From the NCBI GenBank assembly GCA_003021905.1, contig PXPI01000099.1, forward strand, positions 1 to 64,000: a stretch of 64,000 nt of DNA, in the 5' to 3' direction. The first letter of the stretch is position 1. Every line of letters begins with the position of its first letter. The translations under genes and the position numbers were made by a program. The DNA comes from Cyanobacteria bacterium SW_9_44_58 (lineage in GTDB: Bacteria; Cyanobacteriota; Cyanobacteriia; Cyanobacteriales; Rubidibacteraceae). Below are positions 35,034 to 44,434 of this stretch, piece after piece. The notes under the pieces are model-generated. The model worked only from the letters and a program-made list of their open reading frames with translations. It was not told where the DNA came from and did no database searches.

Positions 35034-35295
35034 TACTTGAAGGATTTTCAATATATTGTTGCTAATTGAGAAAAACAGCCTTTCTACTTTTATCTTGAAT
35101 TGGTATCAATAGCAAGGCTAAGAGTCGATTTTATTTTTTATTAGATAGCAAAATTGAAAATTCTTTTTTTCATTTTTCGGTTTTTGGGTTTCAAAAAAAG
35201 TTTTAGATCACGCAAACAAAAAGCTATCGTTTTAAACTCCGCGAAAAATTGCTACTGTAGCTAACAGGGGTTAATGATAATAGCTGATAGAACTT

Positions 35296-36159
35296 ATGGA
35301 AACAATTTGGGAACTTGATTTTTACTCTCGTCCAATTCGAGATGAAAATAATAAAAAGCTTTGGGAAGTCTTAATTTGCGAAAGCCCCCAAGATGTGCAA
35401 ACGACACAAGATCAACTATTTCGCTATAACAAGTTTTGTTCGGCGCAAAATGTCAATTCGATTTTCCTGAAAGAAGTGCTCAATGACGCAATTGAGAAAG
35501 CGGGAACCTCTCCCAAGAAAATTCGCTTTTTTCGTCGGCAAATGAATAATATGATCTCCAAAGCCTGCGATGAAATGGGGATTACGGCGCTTGCAAGCCG
35601 TCGTACTTATGCCCTGCAAAAGTGGATTCAACAGCGCTTAGAGGAAGTCTATCCCCAACAGGAGGGATATGATGAAACGGCAGTGAGCAATGTTTCCGTG
35701 CAATATCCGGCAGAAAATGCCGCTATTCTTCCTGATGCGATTCGCGGGGATAAGGATGATAAATGGGCATTTGTCACCCTAGAAGCAAAAGAATTTCAAG
35801 AGATGGAACAATGGGATATTAGTTTTGGGGAAGGGTTTCCCTTATCCTTGTTTGAGTTGACGCCAGAGACAAAAATTCCCGGGTTGATTATTTTTTCTCC
35901 CCGTGCCATGCCCTTTGCCGGTTGGATGTCGGGGATGGAACTGTCGCAAATTCAACTGCAACAGGGAAGTATGCCTCGTTTGATTTTGCAAACCGGAACC
36001 AGTGAATGTTGGATTTTGGCCGATATTACCAATCCTGATACCCTAGAAGAAGCAAAAGGGTTTCAACAGGCGAAGGAAAAGGCAGAAGGGGTTCACTTTT
36101 TAGCCATTCAACAGGACCCTAATTCCCAGTCATTTGCCGGCTTTTGGTTACTAGCATGA
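35296..36159 (+). CDS. Tab2/Atab2 family RNA-binding protein
   Basis: Cyanobacterial homologue of chloroplast Tab2/ATAB2, proteins needed for translation of psaB and for photosystem assembly. The family begins with WELDFYSRPIRDENNKKLWE and has RFFRRQMNNMISKACDEMG, RRTYALQKWIQQRLEEVYP, GFPLSLFEL and FSPRAMPFAGWMSGMEL near the C-terminus. At 287 aa it is full length. The stop overlaps the start of the pmbA gene (ATGATGA), so the two are probably translated together. Confidence 0.92.
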   Translation: METIWELDFYSRPIRDENNKKLWEVLICESPQDVQTTQDQLFRYNKFCSAQNVNSIFLKEVLNDAIEKAGTSPKKIRFFRRQMNNMISKACDEMGITALASRRTYALQKWIQQRLEEVYPQQEGYDETAVSNVSVQYPAENAAILPDAIRGDKDDKWAFVTLEAKEFQEMEQWDISFGEGFPLSLFELTPETKIPGLIIFSPRAMPFAGWMSGMELSQIQLQQGSMPRLILQTGTSECWILADITNPDTLEEAKGFQQAKEKAEGVHFLAIQQDPNSQSFAGFWLLA

Positions 36160-37436
36160 TGAATCCGGAAGAAATTCTCGACAAAGCAAAGCAAGCCGGG
36201 GCCGACGAAGCCGAAGTTTATCAAGTCATCTCGCGATCGCGCCCGGTGTTTTTTGAGGCCAATCGCCTGAAACAGCTAGAAACAACCGAATCGGAAGGAA
36301 TTGCTTTGCGGGTATGGCAAAATCGCGCCCCTGGTGTCACCGTTGCCCATGGGGAAGTGGAACCGGAAGCTTTTGTGAAACGCGCCCTTTCCCTATGTCA
36401 ATTCAATCCCCCAGAAACCATTGAATTGATGGCCAACCACCAACAGGTTTATCCCACTCAGGGGAATTCTGTTTCCCGAGACAGTCTAATTGAAACAGGC
36501 AACAGCGCGATCGCGCAACTGAAAGAAAACTATCCTGATATCTTATGCCGCGGGGAACTGGACTGTGAAAAACACACCACTAGAGTGCTCAATAGCCAAG
36601 GAACCGACTGTCAATATACCGATATCAGTCTCAGTGCATTTTTTGAAGTGGAATGGATTCGCGGGGAAGATTTTTTAGAAATTGGCGATGGGGTAGAAAG
36701 CGCCGATTCTCTTAACTTGCAGACCACAAAACAGCGAATTTGTCAAGGATTGAATTGGGCCAGAGAAACCGTCTCGCCGCCAAAAGGGCACGTCCCCGTG
36801 ATTTTTACGCCGAAATCGGCCCCATTATTTTGGGATACCGTTATTGCCGCCCTCAATAGCAAACGAGTCTGGGAAGGCTCTTCCCCTTGGAGTGGCTCTC
36901 TGGGAGAAAACGTGCTGTCGGAACAGATTACGCTGTTTCAAGATCCCACCCGGAACCCAGAACGTTGTCCCTTTGACGATGAAGGAATGCCCACCCAGCG
37001 CTTCACCTTAATCAATCAAGGACATATCGAACAATTCTATCGCGATCGCGCCATGGGACGCTTATTCGGAAACGGCAGCACCGGCAACGGATTTCGTCCC
37101 AGTTTAGGCGGTTATCCCACTCCCGGTTTAGTGAATTTAATTGTCACCCCCGGCGAAGAAAAATTAGACGATTTAATCGCGCAACTGGATCAAGGCTTAG
37201 TCATTGATCAACTGTTAGGGGGAGATGCTGATCTTTCCGGCGACTTTTCCGCCAACATCGAACTGGGATATCGGGTGGAAAACGGAGCAATTACAGGCCG
37301 TGTGAAAGATACCATGGTCGCAGGGAACATTTACACGGCTCTCAATCACCTAATTGCCCTAGGCGGAGATTCCCAAATCAACGGCTCTTACGAAACGCCT
37401 TCCCTTGCAGTGGATGGGTTATCAGTTACCCATTAG
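36156..37436 (+). CDS. TldD/PmbA family protein (PmbA type)
   Basis: Member of the TldD/PmbA family; in E. coli the TldD-PmbA(TldE) pair is a protease that acts on unfolded peptides, including microcin B17 precursor. Visible features are the N-terminal EAEVYQVISRSRPVFFEANR, the LNKLGLE-like region and the conserved C-terminal block LLGGDADLSGDFSANIELGY and IGGRVKDTMVAGNIY-like segment (GRVKDTMVAGNIYTAL). It lacks the HExxxH of TldD, which fits the non-catalytic PmbA subunit. The start at ATG 36156 overlaps the tab2 stop codon. tldD is not nearby. Confidence 0.88.
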   Translation: MMNPEEILDKAKQAGADEAEVYQVISRSRPVFFEANRLKQLETTESEGIALRVWQNRAPGVTVAHGEVEPEAFVKRALSLCQFNPPETIELMANHQQVYPTQGNSVSRDSLIETGNSAIAQLKENYPDILCRGELDCEKHTTRVLNSQGTDCQYTDISLSAFFEVEWIRGEDFLEIGDGVESADSLNLQTTKQRICQGLNWARETVSPPKGHVPVIFTPKSAPLFWDTVIAALNSKRVWEGSSPWSGSLGENVLSEQITLFQDPTRNPERCPFDDEGMPTQRFTLINQGHIEQFYRDRAMGRLFGNGSTGNGFRPSLGGYPTPGLVNLIVTPGEEKLDDLIAQLDQGLVIDQLLGGDADLSGDFSANIELGYRVENGAITGRVKDTMVAGNIYTALNHLIALGGDSQINGSYETPSLAVDGLSVTH

Positions 37437-37557
37437 GCAAGGGGAGTTATAGGCGACAGCCCCGTCCTTCTTTGCTCCGGTGTCCCGAAGGTCGGCAATT
37501 TTTTTGTTAGAACAGATATCATCCAATGATCAATGATTAATCATTAATAATTCATAA

Positions 37558-40185
37558 TTGATGTTTTCTTCTTGGTTGAAATTTTTACGCTTACGTCCCA
37601 TTGATCAACGTTATGCGCTGTTAGAAGCTTGTGTCATTGGAGTGATCTCTGCCCTGGCCGCGCTCACCCTAAAAGAAGGAATTGCTTGGGTCGGCAGCTA
37701 TCGGGTAAATGTTGCTAACGAACATGGTTGGTTGGTTCTCCCCTTAATCGGTTTTTTATTTGGCGGCTTAACCGGGGCTTGTCTGCAATGGTTTGCCCCA
37801 GAAGCAGGAGGGGGCGGGGTTCCCCAAGTGAAAGCCGTTTTAGCGCAACTCCCTATGTCGCTTTCGGTGCGGGGGGCATTGGTGAAAATGTTGGGAACGA
37901 TTTTGGTGTTGGGGGCAGGATTTACTCTCGGAAGACGAGGGCCAACTGTTCATATTGGGGCGGCGTTGGCGGCGCAGTTAAGTGTTTGGCTTCCCACCTC
38001 TCCCCAACACCGTCGTCAAATGATTGCTGCTGGGGCGGCGGCGGGGTTGGCAGCGGGCTTTAATACACCCATTGCTGGGATTTTCTTTGTTGTGGAAGAG
38101 TTAATGCGGGATATTTCCGGATTGACCCTGGAAACCGCAATTCTTGCCTCCTTTACGGGGGCTGTTGTCTCCCGATTATTAGGAGCTTCTAATATCAATC
38201 TTTCCGGCTTAGTCTCGCAAAATGCCTGGGAAGTGAGTTTTACCTCGCCAGAGATTCCCTTTTTTCTCTTACTGGGGATTAGTGCTGGCATTCTGGGAGG
38301 CATTTTTAATCGGGGAATTCTGTTTAGCCTGCATTTTTATCAATCCTTGCAATGGTCTCTTCCCCTGCGTATTGCCATTGCCGGATTGATTTCGGGATCG
38401 ATTGTTGCGGCGTTCCCCCCGTTCTTCCGAGACAATGCCGGTTTGCGAGATATTTTAATTACCGGGCAAGGGGGTTGGGAAATAACCGCGATCGCGCTCA
38501 TTGCCTATTTTTTTCTGATCCTCGTTGCTTACGGTTCCGGCGCTCCAGGGGGCTTATTTTCCCCGGCACTGGTTTTAGGATCGGCATTAGGGTATCTCAT
38601 TGGCGTGGCGGAAGTCTCTTTAATGGGCATCGGAAGCGAAAACACCTATGCCTTGGCAGGAATGGGCGCGGTGTTTACCGCCGTAGTACGAGTGCCTGTG
38701 ACGGCAATTGTGATTGTCTTTGAATTAACAGCCAGTTTTGAGTTGGTATTGCCGTTAATGATTAGTTGTGCCACTGCTTATGTTGTTGCAGAAAGCGTCT
38801 CTCGCGGGTCGCTCTATCAACAGTTATTAGCGGCGCAAGGGATTAATCTTCGCGAAGAAAACCAGGTGGATCCCCTGCTGGCACGTTTCACAGCAGCCGA
38901 AGTAATGCAATCCCCCGTAGACACCCTCTCCCCTAATTTAACCCTTGATGAAACTTATAAGGCATTTTCCAATTCCGCCCATCATGGCTTTCCCGTTGTG
39001 GAAAAGGGAAAGTTGGTGGGAATAATCACGCAAACGGATTTAGGGAAGTTTTTAGGCCGCTCCCCCTCTCTAAAACTCCAACAGATGATGACCTCGCGAC
39101 CCATTCGTGTCAATCCGGCTGCTCCGTTACAAGAAGTTCTCTATCTTCTAAATCGCCATCAATTATCTCATCTTCCCGTGACCAAGGGAGAGCGCTTAGT
39201 CGGAATTATTACCCGCAGCGATATTATTCGCGCCGAAGTCGAAGAGCTGCATGAAAGCCGCAGTTTGGATTCCCCCTTGCAACAGCGCGTGATTGGGGAA
39301 CCGTCTTATGCGATTTATCAAACCCGTTCTCCGGCAGTAGGAAAAAGCCGAATTTTAGCGCCCATTGCCAATTCCGATACTGCCATCGGTTTAACGGAAT
39401 TTGCCAGCGCGATCGCACAATTTCGGGAAGCGGAACTGGAATTGTTACACCTGATCAAAGTGCCCCGCAATGTTTCTCCCCATCAAGTTTGGGTAAACCC
39501 CGCCTTCGGCAGAGAATTGCTGCAACACACCGAAGCCTTGGCACGGCAACAACAGATTCCTGTTCATACAGAATTGAGAACCGCCCATAATCGGCGCGAT
39601 GCGATCTTAGAAGTTATCCAGCAACGGCAAATTTCCTTGTTAATCATGGGATGGCAAGGCAACAAGAATGTTTTGATGGCCGGCTTATTTGGCACCGTTG
39701 CAGAAACTCTTGTCAGACGCGCCCCCTGCGATGTCATTTTGATTAAACCGGGAAGAAACGTCCAACCTAAGGCATTATCGCTAACCGGGCGGTGGCTGAT
39801 TCCAGTTGCCATGGATGAGGCGCAAGCCAGCAAGCTAATAGAATTGCTCCCACAGCTTGTTTCTGGGGAAACAACGCCTGATTATATTTTATGTTCCTTC
39901 CAGACTCAGTCCCCTCAAGCTAATCCCGCAATTTCTCTTCAAGAAATGGCAAAACGAATAACGGAACAACTGCAAGCCCCCGCGGAAACGATTTCCCTAA
40001 CAGCAACTTCTCGAGAAAATGGGGTTTTGCAACTAGCTCAGGAAAAAGCCTGCGATGTAATTGTTTTATGGATCTCATTTAAGAAGGGATCCCGGGAACC
40101 TACCTTCGACAAAAATTTCCCGGCAATGATTGCCAATCGCTTTCCCGGAACCGTAATTTTTATTCGTCCCAGTGGTGTAGAGTGA
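37558..40185 (+). CDS. ClC chloride channel/transporter with CBS pair and USP domains
   Basis: Inner-membrane ClC-family anion protein of 875 aa. The transport domain covers about residues 1-430, a CBS pair about 445-565 (VMQSPVDTLSPNLTLDE, MMTSRPIRVNPAAPLQEVL), and two universal-stress-protein-like domains the rest (ILAPIANSDTAIGLTEF, GLFGTVAETLVRRAPCDVIL). Of the three ClC anion-site motifs, the first reads GGGGVP instead of GSGIP, the second GRRGPTVHIG instead of GREGP, and the third GGLFSP is normal. The gating glutamate of the second motif is thus an arginine. The CBS and USP parts suggest nucleotide regulation. Confidence 0.93.
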   Translation: MMFSSWLKFLRLRPIDQRYALLEACVIGVISALAALTLKEGIAWVGSYRVNVANEHGWLVLPLIGFLFGGLTGACLQWFAPEAGGGGVPQVKAVLAQLPMSLSVRGALVKMLGTILVLGAGFTLGRRGPTVHIGAALAAQLSVWLPTSPQHRRQMIAAGAAAGLAAGFNTPIAGIFFVVEELMRDISGLTLETAILASFTGAVVSRLLGASNINLSGLVSQNAWEVSFTSPEIPFFLLLGISAGILGGIFNRGILFSLHFYQSLQWSLPLRIAIAGLISGSIVAAFPPFFRDNAGLRDILITGQGGWEITAIALIAYFFLILVAYGSGAPGGLFSPALVLGSALGYLIGVAEVSLMGIGSENTYALAGMGAVFTAVVRVPVTAIVIVFELTASFELVLPLMISCATAYVVAESVSRGSLYQQLLAAQGINLREENQVDPLLARFTAAEVMQSPVDTLSPNLTLDETYKAFSNSAHHGFPVVEKGKLVGIITQTDLGKFLGRSPSLKLQQMMTSRPIRVNPAAPLQEVLYLLNRHQLSHLPVTKGERLVGIITRSDIIRAEVEELHESRSLDSPLQQRVIGEPSYAIYQTRSPAVGKSRILAPIANSDTAIGLTEFASAIAQFREAELELLHLIKVPRNVSPHQVWVNPAFGRELLQHTEALARQQQIPVHTELRTAHNRRDAILEVIQQRQISLLIMGWQGNKNVLMAGLFGTVAETLVRRAPCDVILIKPGRNVQPKALSLTGRWLIPVAMDEAQASKLIELLPQLVSGETTPDYILCSFQTQSPQANPAISLQEMAKRITEQLQAPAETISLTATSRENGVLQLAQEKACDVIVLWISFKKGSREPTFDKNFPAMIANRFPGTVIFIRPSGVE

Positions 40186-40257
40186 TAGCATAGCGGTGAT
40201 TGTCCTGTTGAACCTGCCCAATTTTGCTACCCGCCTAACAAGTTTGAGTGATCTTTT

Positions 40258-41034
40258 ATGAACCAGAATGCTCATACCGCTGAAGAATCTCCGGTTCGTT
40301 TGGAACGCGACCGAAAACAGGTGTTGCTGTATTTGCCGCCGTCGCCAACGGTAGATGCCATTAATGATTGGCGCGAATTATGGCAGAATTTGAAACATCA
40401 TCTCCATGCCAGTGAGCGTTTTTGGGAATCCCAAACCTTGGTTGCTCTCAAAGCTCAGGATCGCCTTCTGGATATGCCGCAACTCAGCGCGATCGCGCAA
40501 GCTCTCTCAGAAGTTGACTTGCGTTTATCCTCAGTGGAAACCAGCCGCCGCCAAACCGCAGTCGCCGCTGCCACTGCCGGCTACTCGGTCATCCAACCCT
40601 CTCCTCTTTCCCCCCTCAATCAACCCGTTGCCGCTCATCAATTTAAGCACCGAGAGCCTTTATACTTAAAAACAACCGTCCGGTCCGGCATGGAAATCCG
40701 TCATGACGGCACAGCCCTCCTATGTGGAGATGTGAATCCCGGCGGCTCAGTGATTGCCCACGGAGATATTATCATTTGGGGACGATTGCGGGGCATTGCT
40801 CATGCCGGGGTTAAAGGCGATCGCGGCGCTCGGATTATGTGCTTGCAAATGCAGCCCACGCAACTGCGCATTGCCGATGTGGTTGCCCGCGCCCCCAACA
40901 GCCCTCCTCAGGATCAACAGGCAGAAATTGCTTATGTCGCAGCCGCAGGCATTCGCATCACCCGCGGCTTGGATTTTCTCAAAACCCATCGCTTTGTCAA
41001 AGAACAAGAAATTTGGGAAGCATTTCCGATTTAA
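40258..41034 (+). CDS. minC: Septum site-determining protein MinC
   Basis: FtsZ polymerisation inhibitor that, with MinD and MinE, keeps division at midcell. The C-terminal beta-helix domain is conserved: TVRSGMEIRHDGTALLCGDV, NPGGSVIAHGDIIIWGRLRG and AHAGVKGDRGARIMCLQMQP. The N-terminal 110 residues are poorly conserved, as usual in cyanobacteria. The order minC-minD-minE with gaps of 46 and 26 bases indicates an operon. ATG at 40258 is the only start upstream of the conserved part that fits. Confidence 0.95.
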   Translation: MNQNAHTAEESPVRLERDRKQVLLYLPPSPTVDAINDWRELWQNLKHHLHASERFWESQTLVALKAQDRLLDMPQLSAIAQALSEVDLRLSSVETSRRQTAVAAATAGYSVIQPSPLSPLNQPVAAHQFKHREPLYLKTTVRSGMEIRHDGTALLCGDVNPGGSVIAHGDIIIWGRLRGIAHAGVKGDRGARIMCLQMQPTQLRIADVVARAPNSPPQDQQAEIAYVAAAGIRITRGLDFLKTHRFVKEQEIWEAFPI

Positions 41035-41080
41035 TGAATATCATGGACAATTAACAACGAAGCAGTCTCTCTAGGGAATT

Positions 41081-41887
41081 ATGACGCGAATTATTGTAAT
41101 TACATCGGGAAAAGGCGGTGTGGGGAAAACCACTGCCACCGCCAATATTGGTAGCGCCTTAGCACGATTGGGCAATAAAGTAGCCCTAGTTGATGCTGAT
41201 TTTGGACTACGCAATTTAGATCTACTATTAGGATTGGAAAACCGGGTGGTTTATACGGCCATTGATGTGATTAACGGGGATTGCCGTTTAGAGCAAGCCC
41301 TCGTTAAAGATAAACGCCGCAACGGCTTAGTCTTGCTGCCCGCAGCGCAAAGTCGGGGCAAAGAAGCCATCACTCGCGAACAGATGAAAGATATTGTCAC
41401 GCGCCTTGCCCCAAATTACGATTATGTAGTAATTGATTGTCCCGCAGGCATTGAAATGGGCTTTCAAAACGCGATCGCGCCTGCCACGGAAGCTCTCATT
41501 GTCACTACCCCGGAAGTGGCGGCAGTGCGAGATGCCGACCGGGTGATCGGATTATTGGAAGCCAACAGCGTCAGTAACATTAAACTAGTAGTAAACCGAG
41601 TGAAGCCTGATATGATTCAAGCCAACGACATGATGAGTGTGGAAGATATTTTAGAAATCCTCGCTATTCCCCTCATTGGAATCATTCCTGATGATGAGCG
41701 GGTCATTGTTTCCAGCAATCGCGGCGAACCGTTAGTATTAGATGAAAAACTATCGACGCCAGGGCTGACCTTTAACAATCTTGCCCGGCGGATTACCGGC
41801 GATGAGGTACGGTTTGTGGATTTAATGGCCAATCAAGACACGCTGCTCAATCGTATCCGCCGCTGGTTTACTGAACCTTCTCAATAA
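41081..41887 (+). CDS. minD: Septum site-determining ATPase MinD
   Basis: Membrane-associated ATPase that recruits MinC and MinE. The deviant Walker A motif is SGKGGVGKTTATAN, with switch I DADFGLRNLDLLLG and switch II DYVVIDCPAGIEMGFQNA. The C-terminal amphipathic membrane-targeting helix is NRIRRWFTEPSQ. At 268 aa it is full length. It is the middle gene of minCDE. Confidence 0.98.
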   Translation: MTRIIVITSGKGGVGKTTATANIGSALARLGNKVALVDADFGLRNLDLLLGLENRVVYTAIDVINGDCRLEQALVKDKRRNGLVLLPAAQSRGKEAITREQMKDIVTRLAPNYDYVVIDCPAGIEMGFQNAIAPATEALIVTTPEVAAVRDADRVIGLLEANSVSNIKLVVNRVKPDMIQANDMMSVEDILEILAIPLIGIIPDDERVIVSSNRGEPLVLDEKLSTPGLTFNNLARRITGDEVRFVDLMANQDTLLNRIRRWFTEPSQ

Positions 41888-41913
41888 CATAGATCAACCA
41901 ATTAGCAATCAAA

Positions 41914-42177
41914 ATGATGGGACTTCTCGAACGCATTTTCAACCCAAACGCTTCCCAACCCAGTGGGCAAGAAGCCAAACAACGGCTAAAACTCATTATC
42001 GCTCATGATCGCTCGGGATTAAGTGAAGAAACCCTAGAAACCATGCGCCAGGAAATTTTGCAAGTAGTCGCACGGTATGTGGAAGTGGATCTTGAGAGTA
42101 CCGAGTTTAATTTAGAAAGTGAAGAAGGGATGACTGCCCTAACTGCGAATCTACCCATACGCCGTATCAAAAATTAA
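41914..42177 (+). CDS. minE: Cell division topological specificity factor MinE
   Basis: Stimulates MinD ATPase activity and drives pole-to-pole dynamics. The N-terminal membrane and anti-MinCD segment (MGLLERIFNP, AKQRLKLIIAHDRSGLS) is followed by the dimerisation domain (MRQEILQVVARYVEVDLEST). At 87 aa it is typical. It ends the min operon; two ATG codons lie side by side at 41914 and 41917. Confidence 0.96.
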   Translation: MMGLLERIFNPNASQPSGQEAKQRLKLIIAHDRSGLSEETLETMRQEILQVVARYVEVDLESTEFNLESEEGMTALTANLPIRRIKN

Positions 42178-42246
42178 ACTCAAGGGGTCGAATAAAAACG
42201 TTAAAATTAGAAACGCTTTCCCTATTAACAATTCAACACCCGATCT

Positions 42247-43074
42247 ATGTGCCGTCTCCTAGGTTATCTCGGTTCTCCTGTACAAGTAGACCAACTGTTA
42301 TGTGAACCTCCCCATTCCCTAGTGGTCCAAGCCTATCAACCCCAAGAAATGGAGTCGGCGTTGATGAATGCGGATGGGTTTGGGATTGGTTGGTACCATC
42401 CCCAAAAAAATGCCTTTCCCTATCTTTATAGACAGACAACGCCCATTTGGAGCGATGTTAACTTACCCCAAATTACCCGCTATGTGGAATCGGGTTGTCT
42501 ATTGGGGTATGTTCGCAGCGCAACGCCGGGGTTAGCGGTTGACTTCAGCAACTGTCAGCCCTTTAGCAGCGAGGGATTATCCCTGCCTCACCCCTTATTA
42601 TTTACCCATAACGGCTATATCGAAAAGTTTCGGCAAACCTTATATCGACCGCTTCGTCTCAGTTTAAGCGATGAGGTGTATTTACATATCCATGGCACCA
42701 CTGACTCGGAACATATTTTTGGCTTGATTCTTAATCAGTTATATACCCAACCCAAACTCTCCCTAGCCCAAGCTGTGGAAACTGCCCTTAACCAACTGGC
42801 CGATATTGCCCAAGCCCAAGGGAATATCTATTTTTGCGCCAATATTGTCATCAGCGATGGCCAGCAGTTGGTCGCAACTCGCTTTGCCAGCCGTTCTCCT
42901 GCCCCTAGCCTTTATTGGTTAGACCATGATGTCAACTATCCCGCCGGAACAATCATTGCGTCAGAACCTTTATTTGAGGGAGACTGGAAAAAGTGTCCAG
43001 AACAAAGTATTATTCGTGTCGGAGAGGATGGAACAGTTAACATCAACCAAGTCGCACCGCGATGCTATTTATAA
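42247..43074 (+). CDS. egtC: Class II glutamine amidotransferase, EgtC type
   Basis: Ntn-hydrolase amidotransferase that in ergothioneine synthesis removes the gamma-glutamyl group from the EgtB product. MCRLLGYLG gives the N-terminal catalytic Cys, and family motifs include LVVQAYQPQEMESALMNADG, GFGIGWY, GYVRSATPG and FTHNGYI. At 275 aa it is complete. The next gene, egtB, starts inside the last 47 bases of this gene. ATCT precedes the ATG and no strong ribosome binding site is seen. No egtA, egtD or egtE is in the window. Confidence 0.88.
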   Translation: MCRLLGYLGSPVQVDQLLCEPPHSLVVQAYQPQEMESALMNADGFGIGWYHPQKNAFPYLYRQTTPIWSDVNLPQITRYVESGCLLGYVRSATPGLAVDFSNCQPFSSEGLSLPHPLLFTHNGYIEKFRQTLYRPLRLSLSDEVYLHIHGTTDSEHIFGLILNQLYTQPKLSLAQAVETALNQLADIAQAQGNIYFCANIVISDGQQLVATRFASRSPAPSLYWLDHDVNYPAGTIIASEPLFEGDWKKCPEQSIIRVGEDGTVNINQVAPRCYL

Positions 43075-44266
43075 AGCCTTAGAACAATGCCGCGATCGCA
43101 CCCTCGAATTATTCGATAATCTCGATTTTAATACCTTTTGCACGCAAGCCCATCCCGATTTTAGTCCTGTGGGTTGGCATTTAGGTCATATCGCTTTTAC
43201 AGAAGGCATGTGGATTCTCGAACATCTCAAAGGAACCCCGCCGTTATATCCCCAATACCGTAAACTGTTCGCCGCCGATATCCTCCCGAAAGAGCAACGG
43301 CAAAATCTTCCCCACATCGATACAATTCTCGATTATCTTCACGATATTCGTTCCTCAGTTCTGGCGTATTTAGAAACTGCTCCAGTTGAAGAACAAACTC
43401 GTCTCTGGCAATGGCTGATTCAACACGAATGCCAGCATAGCGAAACCATTAGCCTAATTTTACAACTGCAACAGCAAAGCCTGCCTCTTTATCCGGCTAC
43501 TCCCTCCACGGCAACCGGAGAGGTCGTTTCAGAAATGGTAGAAATTCCGGCCGGAGAATTTATTATGGGCAGCGATACCAACCCTCAAGATAATGCTCGT
43601 GCGGCGCATTGGGTATATTTAGACCGCTATTGGCTTGACCGCTATCCCGTGACGTGCGGCCAATATCGCGAGTTTATCGAAGCTGGAGGCTACCAAACCC
43701 CTCAATGGTGGTCGCAAGCAGGATGGCAATGGCTGCAAAATAATCCCGTGGCCAAGCCGCTATACTGGTCAGAAGGCAAAGAATGGGACGATCACCCTGT
43801 CTATGGGGTTAGTTGGTACGAAGCAGAAGCCTACGCCAATTTTGTCGGGAAACGCCTCCCCACGGAAGCGGAATGGGAAAAAGCCGCCCGTTGGAATCCC
43901 TTCACCGAAACCTCAACGACCTATCCTTGGGGAGAAGATCCCCCCCAATCCTGTCACGGCAATTACGACACCCGAATCGGACAAACCGCCCCCGTAAACG
44001 CTTATCCGGCAGGGAAAAGCCATTACGGCTGCCATGACTTATTGGGAAATGTTTGGGAATGGACCGCCTCTTGGTTTTCTCCCTATCCCAATTTTGAATA
44101 TTATCCCTATCGCGGTTATTCTCAAGTTTATTTCGACAACCAGCATCGGGTTTTGCGCGGCGGTAGTTGGGCAACTCGCCCTTGGGCATTGGAAAGCAGT
44201 TGGCGCAACTGGTATTATCCCCATCTCCGTCAACTTTTTGCCGGTTTCCGTTGTGCAACAAGTTAG
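43028..44266 (+). CDS. egtB: Ergothioneine biosynthesis sulfoxide synthase EgtB
   Basis: Non-haem iron enzyme that couples trimethylhistidine (hercynine) with gamma-glutamylcysteine or cysteine using O2. A DinB-like N-terminal domain carries the iron ligands in VGWHLGHIAFTE and HECQHSE, and a formylglycine-generating-enzyme-like C-terminal domain has MVEIPAGEFIMGSD, RLPTEAEWEKAAR, GNVWEWTASWF and VLRGGSWATRP. I start it at ATG 43028, preceded by GGAGAG and followed by EQLTSTKS; the frame is open further upstream inside egtC, but that part has no similarity. The 47-base overlap with egtC implies coupling. Confidence 0.9.
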   Translation: MEQLTSTKSHRDAIYKALEQCRDRTLELFDNLDFNTFCTQAHPDFSPVGWHLGHIAFTEGMWILEHLKGTPPLYPQYRKLFAADILPKEQRQNLPHIDTILDYLHDIRSSVLAYLETAPVEEQTRLWQWLIQHECQHSETISLILQLQQQSLPLYPATPSTATGEVVSEMVEIPAGEFIMGSDTNPQDNARAAHWVYLDRYWLDRYPVTCGQYREFIEAGGYQTPQWWSQAGWQWLQNNPVAKPLYWSEGKEWDDHPVYGVSWYEAEAYANFVGKRLPTEAEWEKAARWNPFTETSTTYPWGEDPPQSCHGNYDTRIGQTAPVNAYPAGKSHYGCHDLLGNVWEWTASWFSPYPNFEYYPYRGYSQVYFDNQHRVLRGGSWATRPWALESSWRNWYYPHLRQLFAGFRCATS

Positions 44267-44434
44267 GAACTGCTTAAAGAAACTTAACGATACATTTATT
44301 AATTTTTTACAAAAATCGTAATTTGTTTTACATAATGAAGAAAGATGGTGATTTGAGATCATCTAGTTAATAAGATGAAATTTATTAAATTCCTGACTTA
44401 AATCATTTTCACGCCATGGGTTGAGGAGACTCTC

